NCBI RefSeq assembly: GCF_009389715.1
Contig: NC_052392.1
Span: 35,509,144-35,573,143 of the forward strand
DNA: 64,000 bases
Reading direction: 5' to 3'
DNA from: Phoenix dactylifera
Taxonomy: Eukaryota > Streptophyta > Magnoliopsida > Arecales > Arecaceae
Part shown: positions 1 to 10,379 of the stretch, piece after piece
How the letters are laid out: each line of letters begins with the position of its first letter
Numbering within the stretch: the stretch's first letter is position 1
The notes under the pieces: generated by a model
What the model was told of the DNA's origin: nothing
Databases searched by the model: none
The model's input: the letters and a program-made list of their open reading frames with translations, nothing else
Translations under genes and position numbers: made by a program

Positions 1-29
1 CAGATCAACTTTTTTTGTTCAAAACCAAC

Positions 30-3000
30 CTTGGACCAGCTTTGACAGACCATTTCCCCTCAAACTTCTTAAAGTCCCCATCAACCATGGAGTAATGTAG
101 CTCACGCCCATTAGCCTAGGCACAGGAATTCGTTCACAATCGTTACAGATTTTAGTGAAACAAAATATGGGGTACAAAAACTGGATGAGTTCTCAAATAA
201 ATAATGGGTAAACTTCAAACGGATATGTAGCTGATGTTATATGCAAACACGAACTTCAAAACAAAAATGCTACACAGTACACACATATCTATAATCTTTG
301 CACATGCAACTAGTAAAAATGGCAAAACAATAGAAAACAAATCCAGTGCAATGTTAAAGAAGTTTTTTGGAACATAAACACAAATATTTCTGGATAATAC
401 AAAAAAAATTTAGATCTGTGGTGAAGTTATCAAGTCTGCTACTAGAAAAGGAAATCAAGATAAAAGAGGATTCAAAATTCATTTTCCACTTTTAAAATTT
501 TTTTAACAAAATATTAGGAACAACTGTGGAATAAGAATCAAACTCTAATAAACTATATAACTCAAAAACCATGCATTTTGCATACTCTATCATTTTGTTT
601 TTGTACCTTGATACACAAGTTGGAAGTCGATACCATTGCTTCTGATAAACATGGATTCTTCACAGTACATAAACAACCAGAACTATAACATTTATTCCAT
701 CAATTTGGCATTGGCCCCATGGGCTTCAATCCAAGCCATATTTTACAATGTGCATTCCTAAAAATAAATACGAGAATAAGAGGAGAGTCGCACTGGCGTT
801 ACCAGACAGGAAATCTCTCTGATATGCTCAACCAAAACATGGATGTGGATGGGCTCTCTAGTAGTCATATCACACTTGATCTCTAATGGTCATGTTTATG
901 CTTGGGCAGACTTGTTGATGGTCATAATTCGTTTATGCTTGATGTAGTTGGGAATATAATGAAAATGCATCTTCTTCTGCTTATATTGACTGTTCTTAGT
1001 TTGTTGATTCTTACACTTGCAATCTTAGACTTGATCATATAGGTAAGGATAAAATAAAGAGAATGATCAGTAAAGGTTTCATACCAAATCTGGAAAATGT
1101 TGAATTTGAAACATGTGAATATTGTTTGTCTGGCAAAATATCTAGACTTCCTTTTCCAAAAGAAAATAGAGCAGCTGAATTACTTGATGTTATTCATTAT
1201 AATATATATGGCCCTTTGAACGTAAAAACACACGGAAATAAACAAATATTTTCTCACATTTATAGATGATTTTTCCAGATATGGTTATGTTTATCTGATC
1301 AGTAGAAAATCAGAAGCCCTAGAAGTATTTAAAGAATATAAAAGAGAGGTAGAAAATCAGTTGGGAAGGAAAATTAAAGTACTTAGAACTGATAAAGGAA
1401 GTGAGTATAACTCAATTGAATTTGATAATTTTGCAAAAAAAAATGAAATTATTCATCAAACCATTATGCACTCTCCACAATAAAACGGTGTCACCGAAAG
1501 GCGTAATAGAACTCTTAGATATGACTAGATCAATGCTTGTTCATGCTTCTTTGCCTAAAATTTTCTGGGGTGAAACATTGAGTACGATAATGTATATATT
1601 AAATAAGGTTCCTACTAAAGCTACAGAGTCAACCTCATATGAATTATGGACAGGTAGAAAACCTGATCTAAGTAAGTTAAGAAAATGGGGTTCATTAGTT
1701 TAAGCATTAGTACCACAACCTCTTAGAAATAAATTGGATCCTAAGTCCAAAAAATATTGCTTTATAGGTTATCCCGAAGCTTCATAATAGATTTTATAAT
1801 GAAGAAAAGGATCTAGTAGAAAACAGAGATGCAATTCCTAGAAGAACCTAATGAAAACAACCAATCAATAATTAATGACCCTCTTGAAGTAATTGAAGAA
1901 ATAAGTCCATTCGAATCAAATAATGAGAATGTCAATGAAAATGGTGAACAAACTTCAAATCAACTTCGCGGCAGACAAAGACCTAGAGGACCTCCATCAT
2001 ATTTAAATAATAATTATGTTTATTTAAGTGAAGAAATAGAAAACTCTATAAATATAGATGAGATTGATGAATCTATTAACTTTAAAAATGCAATAACCCA
2101 CCTAAATCTAATAAATAGTTGAAGGCTATGAATGAAGAAATTGATACAATTGAAAAGAACCAAGTATGGGAATTATGTGATCTACCAAAAGGTAAAAAAG
2201 CTATAGGTTGCAAACGGATATTAAAAAAGAAATTTAGATTTGATAACAGATTTTGCCGGCACCTATTCTCCTGTAGCAAATATACTTCTATTAGAATAAT
2301 TTTAGCTATTGTTGCTTTTTGTGATTTAGAACTTATACAATTGATGTAAAAATTGTTTTTCTTAATGGTGAATTGAATGAAATATTTATATGGAACAATC
2401 TGAGAGTTTTATAATAGAAGGACAAGAAAATAACATGTATCATTTAAAGAAATCTTTATATGGATTGAAACAATCTTCTCATCAATGGTATTTTATTTTT
2501 CCCAGTGCAATTTTAAAATTAGGATATGTAGTTAATAAGTTGGATCATTGTGTATACATTATGAAGAGTGGGAACTATTTTACAATTCTTTCTTTGTATT
2601 TTGATGATATAGTTCTTGCTGGAAATATCTTAGAAATGATTGAGAAAACTAAATCATGTTTAAACTCTCAATTTGAAATAAATGATATAGGAGATGCATC
2701 CTATGTTTTAGGTATCAAAATCATTAGAGATAGAAAATTTAAAAAGCTTTGTCTAAGTCAAGAATGATATCTTGATTATGTCCCTAAAAGATTTAAAATG
2801 GATAATTGTAAACCATTATCTACTCCTGCTGAAAAGGGTTTAAAATTGAGTAAAAAAGATTGCCCACCTAAAGGGCAAGCAAATTAAATGTTCCTTATGC
2901 ACAAGCAGTAGGGAGTTTGATGCATGCTATGCTTTGCACTAGGCCTGATATGGTCATGTTGTAGGTTTGTTAGTACATATCAACATAATCCTGGTATATC

Positions 3001-5004
3001 TCATTAGAAATCAGTAAAAAGAATTTTTAGATATATCAATAAAACTAAAAGTCTTAAGTTATGCTATCAAGCTAATGAATTAAAAGTAACCAATTACTAT
3101 GATGCCGATTTTGCCGGTGATCTAGATGAATGTCTGGACATGTATTTGTTTTTGGTGGTGCTGCCATTTCGTGATCTAGCAAGAAACAAGGTTGTGCTGC
3201 TAGACATACATAAGAGGCAGAATATATTGTTTATAGTATAGCATCTACTTATGCTGTTTGGATACAACATTTTATAAGTGACGTGAAACTTGGTATTCCT
3301 ACTGGACCTCCTCATATATATTGCAATAATCAAGCAGCAATTGCATTAATTGATAGTGGGCCAAATATTTCAAAAGGTAAACATATTCTAGCTGAATATC
3401 ATTATATACGTGATATTATTGAAAATAAAGAAGTTCGTGTTAGTTATTTACCTTCTGGTGATATGGTTGCTGACCCTTTAACAAAAGGTGTTAATACTGA
3501 AGTATTTTTTTAAGCACATTGATATGATGGGACTTAGAAATATCTAAGATGAGAATTACTAAAAGAATTTGTACTTGGAGATATATCAGCTAGACATGTA
3601 AAACCTCAAGCCTAGTGTGGTTATGAAGGGTAAATCCGTCTAAGCGTGCAAAACTCCAAAATACTTTGTATTCTATATCTATATATATGTGCTTGAAAAT
3701 AGTGGAAGAATTTTTGGCTTTCGTGTCCAAGTGGGAGATGTTAACCATGGTGTCTATGAAACCCAATTTGATGGAGTACCTCAGTATTTCGTTGAAAAAC
3801 AACATGTAGGTCAGAAACAGATTTATCCATTGGAGAATTAATTTATCCATTGAGAAAGGGATGGAATGGAGTTGCCGCGCAACTTCCCAGTTATGGAATC
3901 TGAACGTTGAACAACTTGCAAAAAGGATGGACTCTGAGATTACGTGTGACATGACCACTAGAGAGCCCATCCACATCCACATTCTGGCTGAGCATATCAG
4001 AGAGATTTTCTGTCTCATGACGCCAGTGCGACCCTCCTCTTATTCTCATATTTATTTTTCTTTCAAGAAGGCGGTGGCGGTCTACCGGATGCGGAGGTGG
4101 AAGCGGAGAACACGTTAGAAGAGGTGTTACACGATTGCAGAGGTCCTGATGGTTGTTTACAGCAGATTATAGCACCTATTACAATGTTCTCAACCTTAAT
4201 TTTCATTGTTCTCCAAAAAATTAAATAGAGAAAAGTGCCCATCAATCTACATTTAGTGTAGAACTTTTCAAACAGACCAAAACGACTGTGTCTTAAAGCC
4301 CCTACTGTAAAATTCATGAAAAATTATAAGGACCAAGATGTTAATTTGAAGTTTAGTAACACATACCGAATCAGGAATCTCCTGAAGATCCAACACCACT
4401 CGAGCCTCAATATGCCAATACAGCGCTCTCTGCAACCCTCTCTGCTCTAACCATATCCTCCCCTTATGCGGGCAAGGGATCCTCTCACTCCACTCCCCAA
4501 AACCCAAGAAAAGAATAAATAATATAATTAAATCCAAAAAAAAAGGTCTCGTTTCTGTTTCAAGAAAAAGGAAATGCAAAAGCACCTGGAAACAAGATTG
4601 GGGATGAAATCCGCGAGGCGCTCATAATCGGTGAGAACGCTCCATACGGCCTCGATATCGGCATCGACCAAGATCCGAGCTTTAATCCTCCGCTCTCGCC
4701 AGGACACCACGTCCACCTCGCAATGCACGGGCCGGTCCTCTTCCTCCCTTCCTCCCTGCGCTTGGCTACGGCGATCTATCCTCGTCTTGGGCGACTGCTC
4801 CTTGGGTGGGCTCCGGTCGCCTCCGGCGAGGGAATTGGAGGAGAAAACCCTAGATTTGGGGAGGAAGGTCGGGGGGGACGGGAGAAACCCTGGTCTTTTG
4901 GGAGGGAGAGACGAGGAGGGGAGGCGAAAGGAGGCAGGGTTTGGAGAGGGGGAGGCTCCCATCTCATGGGAGGAGCGGAGCCGTGGAGACGAGTAGAGTG
5001 CCAT
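30..5004 (-). CDS. SRPBCC/START-like (polyketide cyclase-type) protein, chloroplast-type, 3' end off the window
   Basis: Three exons can be read on the minus strand: 5004-4586, 4487-4367 and 115-30; further exons lie beyond position 1. Exon 1 starts with ATG at 5004 (MALYSSPRLRSS) and has an S/P/R-rich N-terminus of about 90 residues that fits a chloroplast transit peptide. The SRPBCC domain follows (VHCEVDVVSWRERRIKA, then VWSVLTDYERLADFIPNLV). Exon 2 gives RIPCPHKGRIWLEQRGLQ and HIEARVVLDLQEIPDS; exon 3 gives ANGRELHYSMVDGDFKKFEG. Splice phases agree (2, then 0), with donors GTGCTT, GTATGT and GTTGGT. The order of motifs matches the plant polyketide cyclase/dehydrase and lipid-transport family (Arabidopsis At4g01650-like), whose members bind lipids or isoprenoids; the substrate of this one is not known. 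Intron 2 (116-4366) contains a copia element in the opposite orientation. No damage is seen in the visible exons, so the gene may still be expressed. Confidence 0.87.
755..890 (-). repeat. Inverted copy of the copia LTR segment
   Basis: Read on the minus strand, this segment matches 3945-4062 of the plus strand with a few mismatches (shared words include gagagcccatccacatcc and gagcatatcagagagatt). It sits directly left of the pol remnant, where a direct 5' LTR would be expected, but it is inverted. Confidence 0.75.
3739..4110 (+). repeat. Putative 3' LTR of the copia element (right end uncertain)
   Basis: The segment begins with TGTTAACC directly after the purine-rich tract aagtgggaga (3729-3738), the usual polypurine-tract to LTR junction. 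About 115 bp of it (3945-4060) recurs in inverted orientation at 765-885. No clear CA-ending terminus or target-site duplication was found, so the right boundary is approximate. Confidence 0.6.
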
Positions 5005-5110
5005 CCTGTTGGAACAAAATTTATTTTTTATTTCTCGTTTTTTTTTTTTTCGGCGGCAGATGAGCTAGTGGAGGAGAGTGGCGGGAAGGAGTAGGGTGGC
5101 AGCCACTCGT

Positions 5111-5244
5111 GGCACGTGGATTCATAAACGTGCTTCCACGTAGCGTTTGCTGCGCCAGGAGTGCTCCTCGTGAGGAAAAGCGCATAAACGTGCTTCCACG
5201 TGGCGCTTGCTGTGCCAGGGGTTCTTCTCGTGAGGAAACGCACG
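5111..5244. promoter_or_regulatory. 60-bp tandem repeat with G-box (CACGTG) motifs upstream of the SRPBCC gene
   Basis: A unit starting cataaacgtgcttccacg occurs at 5123 and again at 5183, an exact period of 60 bp, with few differences. A perfect palindromic G-box CACGTG lies at 5113-5118 and another at 5197-5202 inside the second unit; the first unit has the variant CACGTA. The block lies about 110-240 bp upstream of the ATG at 5004. G-boxes are bound by bZIP and bHLH factors in light and ABA responses; a role here is inferred from position only. Confidence 0.6.
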
Positions 5245-5259
5245 AGGGCCACCGCTAGA

Positions 5260-6962
5260 AGCCTAGAACGACGGCTGCCAGGAAAAGGGCTAGGCCGAGA
5301 CTCCTAGCGTCATTTGATAGTTCGATTGCAGCGCCGATCGACGTGAAAATATGTACAAAATATATTTTTTATATACTATTATATATATGTATATATATTA
5401 AACCATCAGATCGTTCCATAAAAATATTGATGCATGACAGTTTACCGGCCATCATGGTTGAGATGCAGAAATCCTCGTTTCTTTAATTATAGGTAGACGC
5501 GCGATGCGTATCGAGGCGGTTTGGTTACTGCCAAGACACGGGGCCACGACCTAAGATAGAGAAGCACATCTAAAATTAGCACCGCATACTAGAAGATGCG
5601 AAATACCTGGACTAGCAGTGTTCGCGTGTGATACACATGAGAAAAAACACACGTCTATGATCATATAAGAGGAAGTATTGGTAGCTATTCTAGTGACTGC
5701 ACTCTTAGCCTCAGCTAGGGTATGTCCGACCAAAGATTTTACCCACCCAATAGTAAAATCCTGCAAATAAAGCAAAAACGGCTCCCATAGAAAGTACATA
5801 ATGGAAAACTTGCTCCTCTTGCTTCAGTTACCTCAAAGTTTTTTCCACCAGATGGGCCTTGCAGAGTTGCAGTGGGACCAAGCCCAAAGAATAAGGCCCT
5901 AGCCAACTATTAGCTCATAAGGATGACTGCTTTACAACAAGTGCAGCTACTCTTGATTGACCCCTTTCATTGTTCATCTGATAAAATGATGTTTTTCAAA
6001 TTCAAATATCCAGCTATTTGTTTAATGAAAATTTTAGATCTTCATATCAGTTCAAAGGAGTAATATATTATTAAGTGATGAGATCATATTACATCATATT
6101 TTACCACATGGCCTATCGTTCCTGTCAAATGATGTTTTCCAAATCCAAATATCCACATTTTTCTATTTCACCACACTGCACCGTAACAGGTAGTGTTTGC
6201 CCAAAAGAAAATTCAACCAAACGCTAAATTGGGAAAACAACAAGAACAAGTATATGCAATATAATAAAAATTAGCAGATTGTTGGGGTCATTAATATTGG
6301 CTCTCAGCACTTTTTATGGGACACTCTTAGTTGTGTCTTGGCCAATGAAAAACAGATGCATTCTAAGGCATTAGCTAATAATGCCATTCAGAATTTTATA
6401 GCATCTTAATAGGAGTTTTTTATGACTAAATTTAAAAATCAATGCATCATACAATAATCATGCTTCTAATAGCCAACAACCGAATATCTGGGGTCCCTTT
6501 TTATGAACATACCATCAGGCGGCCTCAAAATTTTGGCGAACCCGAGGTAAATGATTTCTACATCAGTAGCTTTCAAAGCAGCCCATGTTTCCATAATGAT
6601 ATGGATCAGTACTTTAGAGATTTAATGCATCCATACCTCTTCAACTTTGTAACATTTTGTTCTCAAATGTCCATGATCCCACATTTTTTTCATATTGATT
6701 ACTTTTTCATGATTTTTTAAATTTTAGTATATACTTTCCAGGCATTGACAATATATCCATATTGTCTTCAAATTCCAAATTTGAGCCCTTGGCCAAGTTA
6801 CTCTTGCTTACCTAAATCACGTCTAATAAGTAAGAATTCATTATGCTTGCAAACAAATGGTCCAGGTCTATGGATGATAACCAGCACTGCATCGATTATA
6901 ATAAAATAATCATGTTAAAACTTCAAAAACTCAGGAAAATGTGAGAAACTACGTTATCAAAA
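5260..6962. other. Intergenic stretch, no gene recognised
   Basis: This is mostly AT-rich sequence without a convincing coding pattern. Two similar segments at about 5983-6020 and 6125-6165 share atgatgttttccaaat-like words and look like a local duplication. The longest open frames (minus 5551-5799 and plus 6442-6720) match no family I recognise. Confidence 0.5.
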
Positions 6963-6973
6963 ACAACTATATA

Positions 6974-9908
6974 CCTTTTTTTTTTTTTTTTTTTTGATAA
7001 AAACGGCATTTCATATAGCTCTAACGTGAGTACATCCAGCCATATCGGAAGCAAAAAAAGAGTACAAAGTAGGAGGTATCCCTCCTACCGATGTCCAAAG
7101 GATCTCTCCGGAGTGTCGGGCTACATAGAAGGCCACCCAATCAGCTGCACTGTTTGTCTTCCGAAAAATGTGTAGAGCCTGAAAATCGCTCAACTCCTGA
7201 GCCAACCTACGAATATCACGGATAAAGAGGATGGCCATCACCATATCTATCCAATCCTCGAGCCCAGTCAATCACCACAGAGGAGTCCCCCTCAAGGCAT
7301 AGCCGCTCAGCACCCAGTATCTGCCTGGCAAAGGATATCCCTTCCCAAGCTGCCCGCAACTCCGTCCCAACAGCAGTAGGTCCGGGCGTACGACGACCAC
7401 CAGCGGATATCATCCTCCCGAGATGATCCCTGATCACAAAACCGACGCCTCCGGCCACTCCGTCCACCGACATACTACCATCGAAATTCACTTTGAGATA
7501 ACCAGGGGGTGGGGGTACCCAAGAAATAAGGACGAACCTGGGCGCTGTGACAGCGGAAGAAGTACCCGAGATGTCCCCGGCCATCCCAGAAGAGAACTCG
7601 CGGTAGCTGTGGTGATCTCCCTCGCATGACGAATCGCTCTGTCCACCACCATCCTCGGCGGTAATCTCCTACCTTCAAACAAGCCAGAATTTCTGTCCAA
7701 CCAAATATGATAAGCCAAGTATGCCCAACGAATCCCCGCATCAACAGTACTAGGCCTCCGCATGGAAACCCTCAACCAATGAATCAAATCCTGTACCGAC
7801 TCAACTGAGTGGGGCAATAGGTCCGGTGACCTCCTCCAAATCTCCCTGGCTCTGGGATACTGCAATAAAACATGATCAATAGTCTCCTCCGTATCTATGC
7901 ACACCTCGCACCCCTGAGTGATCCTCATCCCACGCCGTGCTAATAAACTCCTGGTTGGTAAGCAGCCCCATGCCACCTTCCAGATAAAAAGCGCCACCCG
8001 CGGATGAGTCCGCATCCTCCAAATCCATCCCCCCTCTATCTGCCGGCCTGGCTCACTGCTCATCAGCTGATGAATATCCCTGGCACGCACCTGCGACCTC
8101 CCTGTCGGCACCCAGACTAGTCTGTCTGGCCTCTCCCTGGCAGGAACTGGTAGGGCCAGGACCATCTCTGCCAGCTGCGCCCCAAACACCTCCTGAATCA
8201 ACTCCTCTCTCCATCGACCACCCTCCAGCTCCATCAGGTCTCTGACCCTGAGACCAGCTATCCTCGCCGTGTCCACCATCACCGACAACCTACTAATCGG
8301 CTGCTCTGTCACCCAGCTGTCCTCCAGCACATCTATGGACCGCCCATCCCCAATGGCCCACCTGATCGCCGGTAGCACCATCCCTGCTCTAGCACAAATC
8401 TCCCTCCATATCGGTGAATGGCGGCGGCCGCCACGAATCCCAGGCGCTAGAGCACCGTACTTGGCCCTCATCAAGGCAGACCACATACCATCCGGCTCTA
8501 GCACTACTCTAGCAGCCTGTCGTGCCAGCAAGACCTCCCGTCTCATCACTAGGGACTGAACCCCTAACCCTCCACACCTGGTCGGCTGACATACAACCTC
8601 CCACGCCATCAGATGAATACCCCCTCTACCTCCATTCCTTCCCCAGATAAAATTCCTGAAGATCCGCTCAAGATTCCGCACAGTCGCTACTGGGATGAGG
8701 GAATTGGATAGTAAGTAAATAGGGATCGAAGAGAGAACTGACCGCACCAAGGTAACCCTGCCCATCATGGATAGTGAATGTATCTGCCAACCCTCCAATC
8801 TGTGCCTAATACTGAGCTCGAGAAAGGAACAATCCCTGCTGCGTAACCGCTGACCAGAGAGTGGCACACCCAAGTACCTCAGCATGCCCTCCTGCTCCCC
8901 CACTCCCAAAATCTCCAATATAGAAGTCTTCGTCGCCACTCTGATCTTCGGGCTAAAGCATATTGCTGATTTAGATAAGTTGACCCGTTGACCAGATACA
9001 GAACAATAGTCCCGGAGAATCCTCTGAATGACCCGTGCATCCTGCCTCGTAGCCCGGGCTAGAAGTAGACAATCATCGGCAAAAAGCAAATGGGAAGTCG
9101 GTGAAGCGTCTGGCACGGGCCTATAAACATCCAGCTCCTGGGTGCTCACTGCCTGCCTAAGAGCTCTAGAGAGAGCATCTGCACATATAATAAAGAGTAA
9201 AGGAGATAGAGGACAACCCTGACGTAATCCCCCGGAAGACTCGAAAAATCGGGAAGGCGTCCCATTCACCAATATGGCAAAGGAAGGAGCTCTGACACAC
9301 CCCATCACCCATCTAACCATGTCTCATGAAAGCCAAATTCCTGCAAAGACTGCTGTACAAAGTCCCATCTCATCCTATCATAGGCCCTCTCCATATCAAG
9401 TTTGATCCCCATCAAACTCCTCCTACTCGATGCCCTACGAAGATCAAACATAAACTCCTGAGCAATAAGCACATTATCAGAAATGCTCCGTCCTCCCACA
9501 AACGCCTCCTGCTCCGGGCTGATAATCCTCGGAAGAATGTCCCTCAGTCTGACTGCTGGTAACTTCGCCGTCACCTTGTACATGATAGTACATAAGCTGA
9601 TCGGGCGAAAGTGACTAGGCTCAAAAGCATCCTGTCGTTTCGGTATAAGAGTGATCAAGGTCCTCTGCCAATCTATAGACATAACAGCGGTGCTAAAATA
9701 CTGCTGTATGGCTGCCGTCACATCCTATCCTACTATCATCCAGTACCTCCGAAAAAACAACGGTAGAAAACCATCCGGCCCCAGCGCCTTGTCCCCTTCT
9801 AGAGACCACACAACCTCCCGAACCTCCCTCTCCGATACCGGCCTGATCAGTGCCGCAGTGTCCTCCTCTGCCACACGTGCCGAGGGCGGCATAAAACCCT
9901 CCTCTCCC
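6974..9908 (-). mobile_element. 5'-truncated LINE (L1-type non-LTR retrotransposon) with poly(A) tail and TSD
   Basis: The element runs on the minus strand. Its tail is the 20-nt poly(T) at 6976-6995 on the plus strand. The 11-bp sequence acaactatata is present on both sides, at 6963-6973 and 9909-9919, which is a target-site duplication. The element carries reverse transcriptase, a zf-RVT-like region and RNase H but no endonuclease, so it is 5' truncated, the usual outcome of target-primed reverse transcription. The coding part is clearly more GC-rich than the AT-rich flanks. Confidence 0.93.
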
Positions 9909-9910
9909 AC
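7011..9910 (-). pseudogene. LINE ORF2 remnant: reverse transcriptase, zf-RVT and RNase H
   Basis: Minus-strand reading in order. At 9910-9725 is the RT fingers start (GDKALGPDGFLPLFF), ended by an in-frame TAG at 9727-9725. At 9724-9305 comes RTLITLIPKRQDAFEPSHFR and IKLDMERAYDRMRWDF. A frameshift near 9310 leads into a long 610-residue frame, 9320-7488, with GGLRQGCPLSPLLF, the catalytic HLLFADDCLLLA, YLGVPLSG and a zf-RVT region in which the usual cysteine is replaced (LLQYPRAREIW). A frameshift near 7530 leads to the RNase H part (GYLKVNFDGSMS, ELRAAWEGI, LEGDSSVVI), and another near 7250 leads to the end (IFRKTNSAADWVAF). The RT YXDD-type box and RNase H D-E-D residues remain, but at least four disruptions make it inactive. 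Disruptions are few, suggesting a fairly recent insertion. Confidence 0.88.
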
Positions 9911-10379
9911 AACTATATATCTTCAATTAGAAAGTTTTAAGGCACTTTGGTCATCTTCTATTGCTTAAGGCAATTATTTTGCTATCGCAGTAAAATGCCC
10001 AGAGTTCAAAATATGAACAGGGTTGGTGATATATCACTACCATTTTGGATTATAGTTTTTAACCAGTTTATAATCCAAGAATTACAATGCCACCAATCGA
10101 AAGCAGAGCAGAAAAGTTGGCAAATCCTCTTTTTTTGGGGTGAAGGCAAAACTTGTAGCATTTAACCAACGTCCCAAGAGACAGACACCCTATAATGTAT
10201 GCACAAGCTTTTGTACATAAGTTAACGATTTTTGAAAAGCAAAACCTTTTCTCAGTCCTCACCTCCTTGAGTTCGATCTGAACCTGCAGAATAAAGGCCA
10301 AAAAAAATGGTTTAAGTGGAGATGCACGAGCAGGAAAACACCTTGCTTACCAGCAATGCAATGCGAGTTAAAAAATCAC

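Larger units (their letters stand above)
755..4110 (+). mobile_element. Degenerate Ty1/copia LTR retrotransposon, 5' truncated
   Basis: Plus-strand fragments of a copia pol polyprotein appear in canonical order. They are the GAG-pre-integrase zinc-binding region near 1034-1265 (LDHIGKDKIKRMISKG, then CEYCLSGK), the integrase core at about 1260-1790 (TDKGSEYN, RSMLVHASLPKIFWGE), a linker at 1829-2120, the reverse transcriptase at 2119-2770 (SLYGLKQSSHQW; catalytic box read as YFDDIVLA) and RNase H at 2890-3513 (YCNNQAAIALIDSG, MVADPLTKG). Several frameshifts and stops separate the pieces, so it is non-functional. The gag, protease and normal 5' LTR are missing. A purine tract at 3729-3738 precedes the putative 3' LTR at 3739. 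The order INT-RT-RH assigns it to Ty1/copia, not gypsy. It lies inside intron 2 of the SRPBCC gene, antisense to it. Confidence 0.9.

Noticed and set aside
3739..4363. 3' LTR extending to the splice donor near 4363 (ends taaca)
   Set aside because: The terminal bases would fit TGTTA...TAACA, but this would place the LTR edge on the conserved donor of exon 2, and no target-site duplication supports it.
4631..5094. Plus-strand open frames opposite SRPBCC exon 1
   Set aside because: They are antisense shadows of a GC-rich coding exon with no family resemblance; the minus-strand frame has conserved domain residues and matching splice phases.
5551..5799. 82-codon minus-strand frame
   Set aside because: No recognisable family, no splice context and ordinary AT-rich composition; not supportable as a gene.
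8269..8559. Plus-strand frame within the LINE
   Set aside because: Antisense shadow of the reverse transcriptase coding strand.
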